A DNA stretch of 52,812 nt from Planctomycetota bacterium. GTDB lineage: Bacteria; Planctomycetota; Phycisphaerae; UBA1845; UTPLA1. The stretch is taken from positions 1 to 52,812 of the forward strand of contig JADJRI010000044.1 in assembly GCA_016712275.1 (NCBI GenBank), read 5' to 3'. The translations under genes were made by a program, and so were the position numbers. Shown here piece after piece: positions 1 through 7,621 of this stretch. Below the pieces are notes generated by a model. It saw nothing but the letters and a program-made list of their open reading frames with translations, searched no databases and had not been told where the DNA came from. Every line of letters starts with the position of its first letter. Position 1 is the stretch's first letter.

Positions 1-1501
1 CGTCCTTTCGAAAACCAGTTCCGTCGCACTCGCCGCAGGAGTCGCTGTCCTTCTGCCGATCGCTTTGCTTGTCACTCTGTTCCGATTCGGCGTCATTTTC
101 CATCTGGTCCTGCCCTGTTCGAGCTCGGACACATCTGCGACTCGGGTCGTTCATCGCCTGTTCCATTTGCTCAGCTCGCTGAGCTGTTCCGCCGACCTCG
201 CCGAAACCTCCTGCATCGCGGGCGTATCGACAGGACATCTTCTGAGCGGCCTGACCCATCTTCTCGCCCATCTTGTTGCACTGGCCGCCGGATTTTTCGC
301 ACGCCTTCTGCTGCTGCTGCATTTTTTCGAGCAGTTTTTCCATCTGCTCCTTGGTCACGCCGTTTTGCTTCATGCGCTCGGCGAGTTCCTTCGCCATTTT
401 CTTGAGCTGTTCGGGATCCTTCTTCGAGAGTTCCTCAAGCACCCGTTCGGCCTGCTCCGGCGTCAGGCCGGCATTTTTGAGATCCTGCTTTTGCTGTTCT
501 TTCTGCTTGTCGCCGGTGTTCTTGGCGGCTTCTTTCAGCTTTTTGGCCATTTCCTTGAGCTGTTCCTGCATTTTCTTCGTTTCTTCCGAGTCGGATTTGC
601 CCTCGGCCTGGCGTTTGGCAAGCTTTTCCTGGAGTTTCTTCACGGCCTGTTCGGCCTCGTCGAAGTTGTTGTTCGCCATCGCGGACATGAGTTCGCCGAG
701 TTCGCTCGTCGCCTCAGACTGTTCCCCAAGTTGCCGGAGGCGTTTCTTGGTTTCCTTCAGGGCCTCGAATTTTTCGTCGCCGATTTTTTTCTTCAGCGAA
801 TCCTGCAGGCGATCCAGCTTCTTGAGCGTCTCGCGCCGCTTGAGATCGGGATCATGGCTGTGCGGCATCTGCACTTTACCCTTGGGTCTCTTCTGCGCGG
901 CATTCAGGTCGATATCGTTTTTCTCGGCGATTTTTTCGATCGTGTCGTTCGTCTTCGCCAGCACGGCCTGGGTGCGGCTGTTCTGGCCGGCCTGTGCGGC
1001 GGATGGATTCTCCTTGCGTTTGAGCAGATCGAATTCCGGCAGCAGCAGCGAAAGAGCCGCGACCAGCAGCACGAGGCTGCTCCATGAAAGCGAGCCGGGC
1101 CACTTGATCGGCAGGAATTTCCGAGGTGTCAGACCGGTGACACGAGCGGTTGCATCCTGTATCACCGCCGCCTCAAAGGGATCGTCCGAATTCGCCTTCA
1201 AGAGTAGGCCCGTCGAAACGCGCTCGCGAAGCCCCGCCGCCTTGTCCAGGGCCGTCGCGGCGGACAATGCCGGGTCGCGCGTCAGCAGCAGCCAGATGGA
1301 AGCGGCGACCACGCTGATGATGGCCGCGCCCGAAAGCGTCCATATCACAGGAAACGGGTAGAGTCCAAACAGCCGATTGACGAGCCATCCGATCAGCCAC
1401 AGTCCCATCGCCGCGGTGAGAGACCAGCCCCACTGCGTCAACCAGCGATTGAGCCAGAGCCTTCGCTGAGCAATCTTGACCTGCCGCTCGATGGCGCTCA
1501 T
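1..1501 (-). CDS. Membrane-anchored coiled-coil protein, C-terminus outside window
   Basis: The minus frame is open from an ATG at 1501 down to base 1 without a stop, so about 500 residues are visible and the C-terminus is missing. Three hydrophobic stretches lie near residues 26-46, 52-73 and 139-156. From about residue 180 the chain is a long Lys/Glu/Gln/Met-rich coiled coil, with runs such as KKLQEKLAKRQAEGK and EKMQQQQKACEK. The last visible part is Asp/Ser/Lys-rich and holds a CGECDGTG motif, which resembles one DnaJ-type cysteine repeat. I recognise the architecture only as a membrane-anchored coiled-coil protein of the kind seen in planctomycetes and cannot assign a function. Two long plus-strand frames over the same bases are antisense shadows of the Lys/Glu-rich coding sequence. 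Confidence 0.75.
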   Translation of the reverse strand, partial: MSAIERQVKIAQRRLWLNRWLTQWGWSLTAAMGLWLIGWLVNRLFGLYPFPVIWTLSGAAIISVVAASIWLLLTRDPALSAATALDKAAGLRERVSTGLLLKANSDDPFEAAVIQDATARVTGLTPRKFLPIKWPGSLSWSSLVLLVAALSLLLPEFDLLKRKENPSAAQAGQNSRTQAVLAKTNDTIEKIAEKNDIDLNAAQKRPKGKVQMPHSHDPDLKRRETLKKLDRLQDSLKKKIGDEKFEALKETKKRLRQLGEQSEATSELGELMSAMANNNFDEAEQAVKKLQEKLAKRQAEGKSDSEETKKMQEQLKEMAKKLKEAAKNTGDKQKEQQKQDLKNAGLTPEQAERVLEELSKKDPEQLKKMAKELAERMKQNGVTKEQMEKLLEKMQQQQKACEKSGGQCNKMGEKMGQAAQKMSCRYARDAGGFGEVGGTAQRAEQMEQAMNDPSRRCVRARTGQDQMENDAESEQSDKQSDRQKDSDSCGECDGTGFRKD

Positions 1502-1803
1502 GAAATGGCCTCCCGATTCGTGCCGGCTGAGTCGGCCGCCTTCATGCTTCATGCTCCAACCCGAAGCATTCCCGATCATAACCTTGAAGCTTATTGTAGG
1601 TGCACCAATCCCTCCCTTCAATCGATCTTTCGCGCGCCGGTGCTCGCCTGATTTGATGTGGAACGGCCGCCCCCGGCTGCTCTCCCGCGTCAAACAATAC
1701 CAGACTCGGTCGTACTCTGTATGCAGCCATGCGCGAGCAAACCCGATATACTCCTTTCGGTCCCAAGTGTTTCGAGTCGGCCAAAGCGGCCGGGAAAGAG
1801 CGA

Positions 1804-2637
1804 ATGACGCCCGAACCAGTCAGAAAAGCCGTGGACAAAACCAGGGCCAAGGCCTCGATGGGCGTGCGCTCCTTTCGCGGCCGAATCGCTGCGGGAATCG
1901 TACTGATCATCCCTCTGGCGGTCACGGCCATTCTGATGCGGTACGTCTATGGCCTGGCGCTCTCGTTCGGGGCGACGCTGCTGAATTGGATTGCACTGCT
2001 GACGGCATGGGTTTCCGGTATTGAGGACAAATCCGCCCGGACGATCGACCTGAGCAATCCCACCAAATCGCAGATCCTTGTGGCGGTGAGTCTCACCGTC
2101 TTGCTGCTCTATGTCATCGGCTGGCTCGGTTCGAACGTGGTGGGGCGGCGGTTCATTGAGTCCATCGAAAGCCTGGTCGTGCGCATCCCATTGGTCGACA
2201 CGATTTACGGCTCCATGAAACGGATGGTCCAGGCCCTCAGCGGCGTCGGCAAGGAAGAGCGCGCCCAGCGCGTCGTGCTCGTGAATTTCCCGCACGAAAA
2301 CATGAAGACAATCGCATTCATGACCAACACTCTGACCGACACGACCACCGGCAAGCGTTACGCGACGGTCTATGTCCCCACCACGCCGAACCCGACGGGC
2401 GGCTACATGGAAATCGTCGCCCTCGATCAAATCACGCAAACGGATTGGACAATGGAGGAGGCGCTCTCGATCATTCTCTCGGGCGGCGCCACCGTCCCCT
2501 CCAGCGTGCGCATGCAGCCGGGGCCGGGTCTGGCGGGATTCGGCGAGGATCGCCTCGCGGCGGAGGTGGGGAAGGAACCCGGCAAGTCTGGCGGCGTCGA
2601 AGATTCCGGCGCGCGATCGTCGCCGATGCGCCGGTAA
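1804..2637 (+). CDS. DUF502 family inner-membrane protein
   Basis: About 277 residues. A membrane segment near the N-terminus (GIVLIIPLAVTAILMRYVYG) is followed by a second one (ILVAVSLTVLLLYVIGWLG). Next come the conserved DUF502 blocks: IPLVDTIYGSMKR, an FPHENMKTIAFMTN stretch, YVPTTPNPTGGYMEIV, and a C-terminal TMEEALSIILSGG. Size and motif order fit the DUF502 family, whose role is unknown, although distant members are discussed as membrane regulators. I prefer the ATG at 1804 because GGGAAAG lies just before it. An in-frame ATG at 1729 would add 25 residues that look unlike the family. The tail after residue 240 is variable. The gene is divergent from the upstream coiled-coil gene, so 1502-1803 is likely a shared promoter region. 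Confidence 0.85.
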   Translation: MTPEPVRKAVDKTRAKASMGVRSFRGRIAAGIVLIIPLAVTAILMRYVYGLALSFGATLLNWIALLTAWVSGIEDKSARTIDLSNPTKSQILVAVSLTVLLLYVIGWLGSNVVGRRFIESIESLVVRIPLVDTIYGSMKRMVQALSGVGKEERAQRVVLVNFPHENMKTIAFMTNTLTDTTTGKRYATVYVPTTPNPTGGYMEIVALDQITQTDWTMEEALSIILSGGATVPSSVRMQPGPGLAGFGEDRLAAEVGKEPGKSGGVEDSGARSSPMRR

Positions 2638-2709
2638 AGCCGTCGTTAAAGGTCCAAAAAGCGGTCAGATTATTGTCAGTGTGACTTGGTTGTTGCTACA
2701 GTATTAACC

Positions 2710-3411
2710 ATGCCTCGCCGACTTCGACAAGCCCCAGGTGGCATCGCCTATCACGTGCTGAACCGAGCCAACGGCCGCGCGGCCATCTTCCGCAGACCCG
2801 AGGATTTCGACGCCTTCGAGCGAGTTCTCGCGCTCGCGATGGAACGGCATCGCATGCGCCTCCTGACCTACTGCCTAATGTCAAATCACTGGCACCTCGT
2901 GCTATTCCCGCGCGAGGATGGCGACCTGTCGCGATTCATGCAGTGGCTCACGGTCACCCACGTGCGTCGCCGGCACGCACATCGCCGCACCGACGGCCAC
3001 GGCCATCTCTACCAGGGCCGGTTCAAATCGTTTCCGATCCAGGCCGATGCACACCTCTTGACGGTTTGCAGGTATGTGGAGCGAAACCCGCTGCGCGCCG
3101 GGATGGTCAAGCGTGCGGAAGCCTGGCGCTGGAGCGGGCTTCGACGATGGCTGGAAAACGACGGCGAGCCGGTGAAACTGGCGCAGTGGCCGGTCGACCG
3201 CGCGCGGGGCTGGCTGGCCTGTGTCAATCGCCCGCAAAGCGCGCCGAGGAAGAGGCGATGCGGCGATGCATTGTACGAGGTCAGCCGTATGGCGGTGAGA
3301 CATGGACGACAAAACAGCGGATCGGTTGGGGCTGGTGTCATCGCTGCGCCGGCGCGGAAGGCCGAGAAAATCAACCTGACCCCTTTTTCTTTCCGCCGAA
3401 CCCCGTCGTAG
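2710..3411 (+). CDS. REP-associated tyrosine transposase (RAYT, IS200/TnpA-like)
   Basis: About 233 residues. The N-terminus MPRRLRQAPGGIAYHVLNRA, the HUH-type metal motif in YCLMSNHWHLVLFP, and CRYVERNPLRAGMV with the candidate catalytic tyrosine mark a Y1 transposase of the RAYT branch. Such enzymes nick and join single-stranded DNA at REP-like palindromes and are usually single-copy, domesticated relatives of IS200/IS605. The start at 2710 gives the family's usual N-terminus; a longer frame from 2686 is less likely. The last residues, after about 3366, are read from the element-end sequence (CAACCTGACCCC) and then from a duplicated Rhs fragment, so the present C-terminus is probably not original. 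It sits at the left edge of a broken Rhs toxin island. Confidence 0.85.
   Translation: MPRRLRQAPGGIAYHVLNRANGRAAIFRRPEDFDAFERVLALAMERHRMRLLTYCLMSNHWHLVLFPREDGDLSRFMQWLTVTHVRRRHAHRRTDGHGHLYQGRFKSFPIQADAHLLTVCRYVERNPLRAGMVKRAEAWRWSGLRRWLENDGEPVKLAQWPVDRARGWLACVNRPQSAPRKRRCGDALYEVSRMAVRHGRQNSGSVGAGVIAAPARKAEKINLTPFSFRRTPS
3367..3391. repeat. RAYT-linked end sequence, left copy (inverted relative to 6436-6465)
   Basis: The plus strand reads AATCAACCTGACCCCTTTTT here. On the minus strand this is AAAAAGGGGTCAGGTTGATT. The reverse-oriented version AAAAGGGGGTCAGGTTGG occurs at 6443-6460 at the other edge of the Rhs island. Similarity to the Rhs copy at 5355 begins exactly at 3392, so 3391/3392 is a sharp junction between element and Rhs DNA. 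Confidence 0.7.
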
Positions 3412-3571
3412 AAGTAGTGATCGGTGAACCGGATGACGGCCGGGGTCGCGCGCAGCGCATGCAGGGCTCTTCAGGTGTCTCGCACTCGTCGCAGCCGCAG
3501 ACGGCCGTGGCGCAGCCTTCTAGCGGCGTCTCGCAGGAGCCGTCGCCCTCGCCGGTAAACGCCATGTCGCG
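3392..3571. repeat. Direct repeat, Rhs block copy A (partner 5355-5535)
   Basis: This 180-base block is a diverged copy of 5355-5535 in the same orientation. Both run from TCCGCCGAACCCCGTCGTAG to the CATGTCGCG boundary. The first 90 or so bases are nearly identical, while the cysteine-rich part differs at many bases. The copies bracket the immunity gene at 3707-4162 and the Rhs tip, as expected for recombination-driven tip exchange. Confidence 0.75.
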
Positions 3572-3693
3572 GACCACGCGCTTGCGCATCAGGCGGCCGA
3601 CGGCGTCATACGCATACTGAATGCAAAGCGGCCCGTTGTCAGACCCCAGCGTGACCTCGTCACCACCGAAGGTAACCGTGCGGTTTGTATCGC
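3392..3693 (-). pseudogene. Rhs/YD-repeat fragment, copy A
   Basis: Minus-strand remnant of an Rhs protein. From 3693 downwards it reads RDTNRTVTFGGDEVTLGSDN and then QYAYDAVGRLMRKRVV, a typical YD repeat. The cysteine-rich stretch CETPLEGC...CGCDEC...CMRC follows. A one-base loss relative to copy B (TGCGCGCGACC against TGCGGCGCGACC, near 3455) breaks the frame. The fragment stops abruptly at 3392 against the transposase-end sequence. An in-frame stop lies just above 3693, so there is no N-terminus. It is a decayed piece of the same ancestral gene as copy B, and it carries about 120 bases of upstream YD repeat that copy B lacks. Confidence 0.8.
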
Positions 3694-3706
3694 GGACCTG
3701 TCTTCA

Positions 3707-4162
3707 CTACCGCTTGCGTGTTTTGCTGGTTAACTTACGCGCCAGCTTTTGATATTTGCGACTCGAATCGCGCTCCTCTAGTTCCTCAGGGGTCAGTGAT
3801 GATCGTGGCATAATCGCATACGCTTGGTCACAAAGACGATCAAGATGTCTGACCAACGCATTCACATGTTCGATATGATGTCGCAACGAACCCATTTGGC
3901 TGGCGGTAATTTTCCGGAGCCGAGTACTGTTCCGCGGGACCTGCAAAATGGCCTCCTTCAACTCACTAATACTCCGCTGAAACTCCTGATTCCAACAGAG
4001 CACTTCGAAGAGCTGGTAAACAAAATCATCCGCCTGCATCGCAGAAAGGAATTCAAGTTCAATAAGGCTATTCACAACTCCCTTGATCTCTTCAAGTTCA
4101 AAAAAGGGGGCCGTCAAGCGTCTGCTTTGTTTGTTTTTCTTTATGTGTGCTTTATTATTCAT
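3707..4162 (-). CDS. Candidate immunity protein for the upstream Rhs toxin tip
   Basis: A 151-residue minus-strand protein starting MNNKAHIKKNKQSRRL. Its ATG overlaps the TGA stop of the Rhs tip gene by four bases (ATGA at 4159-4162), the tight coupling typical of toxin-immunity pairs. It is predicted to be mostly helical and charged, with no signal peptide or membrane segment, so a cytoplasmic binder is plausible. I do not recognise the family. The role is inferred only from position: an immediate partner downstream of an Rhs C-terminal tip. A longer in-frame reading from 4237 would run back into the Rhs coding region and is rejected. The base composition is visibly more AT-rich than the flanking genes, as often seen for tip/immunity modules. 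Confidence 0.6.
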   Translation of the reverse strand: MNNKAHIKKNKQSRRLTAPFFELEEIKGVVNSLIELEFLSAMQADDFVYQLFEVLCWNQEFQRSISELKEAILQVPRNSTRLRKITASQMGSLRHHIEHVNALVRHLDRLCDQAYAIMPRSSLTPEELEERDSSRKYQKLARKLTSKTRKR

Positions 4163-5538
4163 GCCGGACTCACAGGTGGCGGACCGCCGAATGGATTCTT
4201 GCACCATTCGGCCACGGCGTCCATGTACTTTTTCCAATTCAAATACGTCTTACTATTTGGCCAGTTCTTGGCTACACGCTCCAAGTCTTTCGCAAGTTCT
4301 CCCAAGGCCTTCCTTATATCGCCCAGCCATTTGTCTTTCCATGGACCATCGGGTCCACCGGTCGCGGCACCGACTCCATATAGAATCTTATGAACGTGCG
4401 CGGCTATGTTTGCGGCTTGTCCCTCCATTTGTTTCACAATTTCGGCAAGGCTTCGCTGCATGAAATTCCCCGCTTCAAGGCTCACTCGTAAGAGAATTGA
4501 TTCCCCAAAGCGGAAGCGACTTTCACCGAAAGCAAAGTCACCGCCTTGAAATGCGGCAACACCTTGGTTGAGAGCCTGAATGCCTGCGTCGTGCAGCATG
4601 ATCATTGCGATGAGCAATGAACCCATTGCGGCTGCACCATAAGCCCCGGCCGGCCGAGCAGCGGTAACATACGCTTCGAGTCCAAGCGGGTCTCGACGCT
4701 TCAAGGGATTTGCGCCGACGTAAGAATACAAGTTGATGCCATCCGAAAACAACACGTTCGCGTTGAATTGCGAAAGCAGGATTGAGGGCGCGACTCCATT
4801 CGAAATTGCCGCCGTCAGCAACACCATCCCCGTCTCATTCGGATCGCGTTGGAGGAATCGTCCCAGCACCGGCGAATAGACCCGGTTGCGGTTCTGGTAG
4901 ACTCCGAAGGAGACGGGATGCACGATGTCGCCCTGCGCGTTAGCGAAGGGGACCAGATCGTTCGCGAAGGGCTGGAGAACGTACGCGTTCGGGTTGCCGG
5001 TGAAGCGGTCGAAGAAGAGGCCCTGATGCGCCGCCGAGAGCGACTTCGTCAGCCCGCCGCAGGCCAGAATGTTTCCGTAGGGGTCGTAGTAATACTGCGT
5101 GAATATCTCCGGGTATTCCCAGTCCATCACTCCCGCCACGTTGTAATTCGCGTCCTGGAAGATCAGAACGGGGTACGCCAAGTCGCGCGGAACCTCCGCG
5201 ATGAGCTCGTCCACGTAGTCCGGACCGTAGATGTACTGGTTGTTGAGAACCGTCGGCGGCGCGCAGCCGGGAGAGGGCGCGCATTCGACGATGTCGTCCG
5301 TGAGGCCGCCCACCCTGCGCGACGGATCGCCGCTGAGGGTGCGGACCTCCTGTATCCGCCGAACCCCGTCGTAGAAGTAGTGATCGGTGAACCGGATGAC
5401 GGCCGGGGTCGCGCCGCAGCGCATGCAGGGCTCTTCAACGCCTTCGCACGCGTCGCAGCCGCAGATGGCGGTTGAGCAGCCTTCGAGCGGCGTTTCGCAC
5501 GACCCATCCCCCTCGCCGGTGAAGGCCATGTCGCGCAA
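4159..5538 (-). CDS. Rhs core C-terminus with unrecognised toxin tip (N-terminus missing)
   Basis: About 459 residues with no credible start; the frame opens at a TTG inside a recombination junction near 5535. In order it has a seven-cysteine stretch (residues ~14-41), YD-type segments (RFTDHYFYDGVRR, FTQYYYDPYGNIL), the Rhs-associated core (NRVYSPVLGRFLQRDPNETG, then NLYSYVGANPLKRRDPLGL), and about 175 residues of unique C-terminal tip. In Rhs proteins the DPxGL motif ends the shell and is where the toxin tip is released, so the region after residue ~288 is the candidate effector. The tip has a hydrophobic patch (MGSLLIAMIMLHD) and a Trp/Lys-rich end. I cannot assign an enzymatic class. The gene overlaps the candidate immunity gene and lies downstream of a second immunity module. 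Confidence 0.7.
   Translation of the reverse strand: MRDMAFTGEGDGSCETPLEGCSTAICGCDACEGVEEPCMRCGATPAVIRFTDHYFYDGVRRIQEVRTLSGDPSRRVGGLTDDIVECAPSPGCAPPTVLNNQYIYGPDYVDELIAEVPRDLAYPVLIFQDANYNVAGVMDWEYPEIFTQYYYDPYGNILACGGLTKSLSAAHQGLFFDRFTGNPNAYVLQPFANDLVPFANAQGDIVHPVSFGVYQNRNRVYSPVLGRFLQRDPNETGMVLLTAAISNGVAPSILLSQFNANVLFSDGINLYSYVGANPLKRRDPLGLEAYVTAARPAGAYGAAAMGSLLIAMIMLHDAGIQALNQGVAAFQGGDFAFGESRFRFGESILLRVSLEAGNFMQRSLAEIVKQMEGQAANIAAHVHKILYGVGAATGGPDGPWKDKWLGDIRKALGELAKDLERVAKNWPNSKTYLNWKKYMDAVAEWCKNPFGGPPPVSPA
5355..5535. repeat. Direct repeat, Rhs block copy B (partner 3392-3571)
   Basis: This is the second copy of the 180-base Rhs block. Its upper end at about 5535 is also the exact point where the truncated immunity-like gene (5536-6206) is joined to Rhs sequence, so the repeat border doubles as a recombination junction. 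Confidence 0.75.
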
Positions 5539-6206
5539 AAGAACCCCGGCGTGACTTCAAGTACATCATCGACCCTCTTGCTCCAATCGATCCAGGCTGC
5601 CGGAGTGTCGTAGAGTTGAAGTAACGTTCCGTTCAGATTGGCAGTCAATTTTCCTCCGGTCAACTCAACAAAGCCCGCAACGTTTACTCCGTGCCGAGCG
5701 GCAAATTCATTGGAAAAGAAATTGAGCCAGAATAACCCAGGAACATAGTGACGCAGATCGTGGCCGACCCATCCATGCCCGGTGATCCCCGTCACAGGGA
5801 CAACCACCTCAAACCCGTTTCGATGTTCGTATTCCGCGGGGACACCTGCATTCGCATAATATAGAAAGTTCTGTATGGTTAAGAACCACTCTGGCAACTT
5901 TGAAAAAATGGATGCCCGAGATGCAAACAATAGCGCGTCTCCCATGCCATCGGTGTCGTATCCTGCCGACAGTTGATAGCCTTCGCCGTGAAACCAATAC
6001 CATGACTGAGATTCGAGGTACGCCGTGAGCCGAGTCCGATTGGCGATCTCGAATTCCGGCTTCTTCTTGAGTTGCTCGGTACGCGAGAAATAGACAGGTC
6101 TAAGGGTGACTGGTAGAGAATCCAGTAACGCCATCGCCCAAGCCATACGCGATCCTGGGTAGCGCATATAAAGCCAACATTCGACCTTGACGTGCTCTTG
6201 GCGCAA
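5536..6206 (-). pseudogene. Second candidate immunity gene, fused at its 3' end into Rhs DNA
   Basis: About 220 residues look like an authentic globular protein, with segments such as WLYMRYPGSRMAWAMALLD, WYWFHGEGYQLSAGYDTDG and VTGITGHGWVGHDLRHYVPG. It is rich in Trp and Tyr and has no signal peptide. After VLEVTPGFF the frame runs into Rhs DNA in the wrong frame and continues as nonsense to 5163, so the native C-terminus was lost at the 5535 junction. No ATG is available at the front: the frame opens just after a TAA and the first usable codons are a TTG at 6206 or an internal ATG at 6167. It directly follows a toxin-like C-terminal remnant (6264-6383). By position it is the immunity partner of that toxin. 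The tip looks REase-like, which makes an Imm52-type assignment possible but unproven. Confidence 0.55.
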
Positions 6207-6263
6207 TTGGAAGCTCGCATTCTTTGGGAAAGACCGCTTTGCAACGCTATGCAGTTAGTTGAT

Positions 6264-6383
6264 TTAGGGAACTTTAAACACTTGAAACAGTCTCGCCACT
6301 TCACTACTGACGCGATCCGCAACATAAATCACTGGTTTTAGCCCATTATTCTTCGCATATTCCGCCATTGCTCGCAATTGGAG
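6264..6383 (-). pseudogene. C-terminal remnant of a nuclease-like Rhs toxin tip
   Basis: The minus strand carries 39 codons ending in TAA at 6264-6266: LQLRAMAEYAKNNG, then KPVIYVADRVSSEVARL and FQVFKVP. A QLRxMxEYAxxNG segment followed by a short beta strand resembles the C-terminal end of restriction-endonuclease-fold toxin tips in polymorphic toxins (family recollection, not a search). The frame is cut at its upstream end exactly where the 18-base tandem repeat array begins (6381). The bulk of the toxin and the Rhs shell are absent. The following gene is a candidate immunity protein, which supports the reading. Confidence 0.5.
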
Positions 6384-6453
6384 GTCAAAAGGGGGTCAGA
6401 GGTCAAAAGGGGGTCAAGAGGTCAAAAGGGGGTCAGGGGTCAAAAGGGGGTCA
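6381..6453. repeat. Tandem repeat, four 18-19 base units
   Basis: The unit GAGGTCAAAAGGGGGTCA occurs at 6381-6398 and 6399-6416, with an extra A at 6417-6435, and with GGGG at the start at 6436-6453. The last unit runs into GGTTGGTTTTT, giving AAAAGGGGGTCAGGTTGG, the inverted counterpart of the left-edge sequence beside the RAYT gene. There are no spacers, so it is not CRISPR. Confidence 0.9.
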
Positions 6454-6561
6454 GGTTGGTTTTTCCACAGCCTTCCGCGACCGGCCGCAAGGCATTCTTC
6501 CGCACATACAGTGGGAAGCTCATTCTGACGTTGCGTCCCCTGCCAAAAGCCTTTCATTCTT

Positions 6562-6585
6562 CATTCTCCATTCTCAATTATACAC
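6562..6585. repeat. Dispersed short repeat, copy 1
   Basis: CATTCTCCATTCTCAATTATACAC. Related copies lie at 6711-6743, 7175-7208 and, reverse-complemented, 20019-20046. Confidence 0.7.
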
Positions 6586-6598
6586 TCCCTCCCATTTC

Positions 6599-6885
6599 TG
6601 CGGAGCGCTGAGCAAGATTCACAATATGAAAGGCACGCCCATGCCCGCTTTCCTCCCCTCGACCCCTCGGACCCTCGGACCCTTGGCCCCTTTTTCTTTC
6701 GCCGTTTCCCCAACTCTACATTCTCCATTCTCAACTCTACATTTCCCCCCAAAATCCATAACCCATTCATTCACAACCACATAAACCCCTTGCGGAGCGC
6801 TGAGCAAGATTTACAAGATGAAAGGACAACCCATGCCCCCATTCCTCCACTCGACCCCTCGGCCCCTCGGACCCTTGACCCCTCT
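6599..6885. repeat. Direct duplication of ~90 bases (6599-6691 / 6791-6885)
   Basis: Both copies start TGCGGAGCGCTGAGCAAGAT, continue through an AAGATGAAAGG-like segment and CCCATGCCC, and end in a CCCCTCGGACCCTTG run. They are offset by 192 bases and differ at scattered positions. The end of copy 1 (CCCCTTTTTCTTTCGCCG) also resembles the element/Rhs junction at 3381-3398. Confidence 0.75.
6711..6743. repeat. Dispersed short repeat, copy 2
   Basis: Begins CAACTCTACATTCTCCATTC and continues with TCAACTCTACATT. The internal CTCTACATT half-unit occurs twice, on either side of CTCCATTCTCAA. Confidence 0.7.
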
Positions 6886-7174
6886 CCGTTTCGGCCTTTC
6901 GCCGTTTGCCACCCTTTCGCGATTCGCTCTTCTCCATTCGCTGTTCAGGGAATTTCAGCAATTTTCAGCCCTGGAGTTTTTTTTTTTGAAGGAAATGGCC
7001 CGGCTCACAACAGCCGCAGTACCGAACTTCTGCCAAACCAACAACTTACAAATTCGAAGCGGGCTGGTTTTCCGAAGAAAACGCTGGCGAATCACCCGAT
7101 GAAAACGCGACCAGCATTCTCCGCATCGCTCAGCCGCAATGGCATCTCCATGCACGAGCCGCAAATGCGATACG

Positions 7175-7208
7175 CAACTCTACATTCTCCATTCTCAATT
7201 CTACATTC
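7175..7208. repeat. Dispersed short repeat, copy 3
   Basis: Begins CAACTCTACATTCTCCATTC and continues TCAATTCTACATTC. It is the closest match to copy 2 and lies just upstream of a non-repetitive leader. Confidence 0.7.
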
Positions 7209-7621
7209 TTCCAATCATCCGGCTGTGAGGTCTTCGTGAGGAGTTCCTGTTGATACCGTTGTGCATGACTGCCCTGCGGTTTCGTGCCGGGCGCATCGCA
7301 AAGGGAGGCAGTTTTTGGCACGAATAGGGCGGTCAAAGCGGGCTTTTCGGTCAAGCAACCGACCGGCCCCTCGTTTTCACATGCTTGACGTAAAGCCTTA
7401 CCGGACCGATCATGCGATGTTCTCGCGTAGGGAGGCATGAGGCGGGCAATGAACCGGCCGTGCGAGTCCTTGCGGCGCGAAGAGGTCGGCGTCGCGGAAC
7501 GAGGTCGATTGAAATTTCCAGGGAATTGAATCGTTTGTGAAATTGTGTTCGTTTGTGCGCTTTTTTCACGAGGAAACGGCGGACGACGGCAATGAAAATG
7601 AACCACACAGGAGTTTGCAAA

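Larger units (their letters stand above)
6456..7607. other. Gene-free repeat-rich stretch
   Basis: I see no convincing gene in this stretch of about 1.15 kb. Short open frames on both strands lack codon bias, starts or recognisable protein. It holds a duplicated block (6599-6691 and 6791-6885), three copies of a CATTCTCCATTCTCAA motif, several GACCCCTCGG runs, and a T9 tract near 6978. After about 7240 it becomes ordinary intergenic DNA leading to the secreted-protein gene. Confidence 0.7.

Noticed and set aside
65..1361. Long plus-strand open frames (340 and 362 codons)
   Set aside because: They are antisense to a Lys/Glu-rich coiled-coil gene. Their translations are Phe/Leu- or Ser-dominated low-complexity sequence, and the minus frame has a proper start and membrane segments.
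6381..6453. CRISPR array
   Set aside because: Four repeats abut each other with no spacers, and there are no cas genes.
6618..7239. Small proteins in the repeat stretch
   Set aside because: The frames are made of duplicated CCCCTCGGACCC and CATTCTCC motifs, lack ribosome-binding sites and read as low-complexity sequence.
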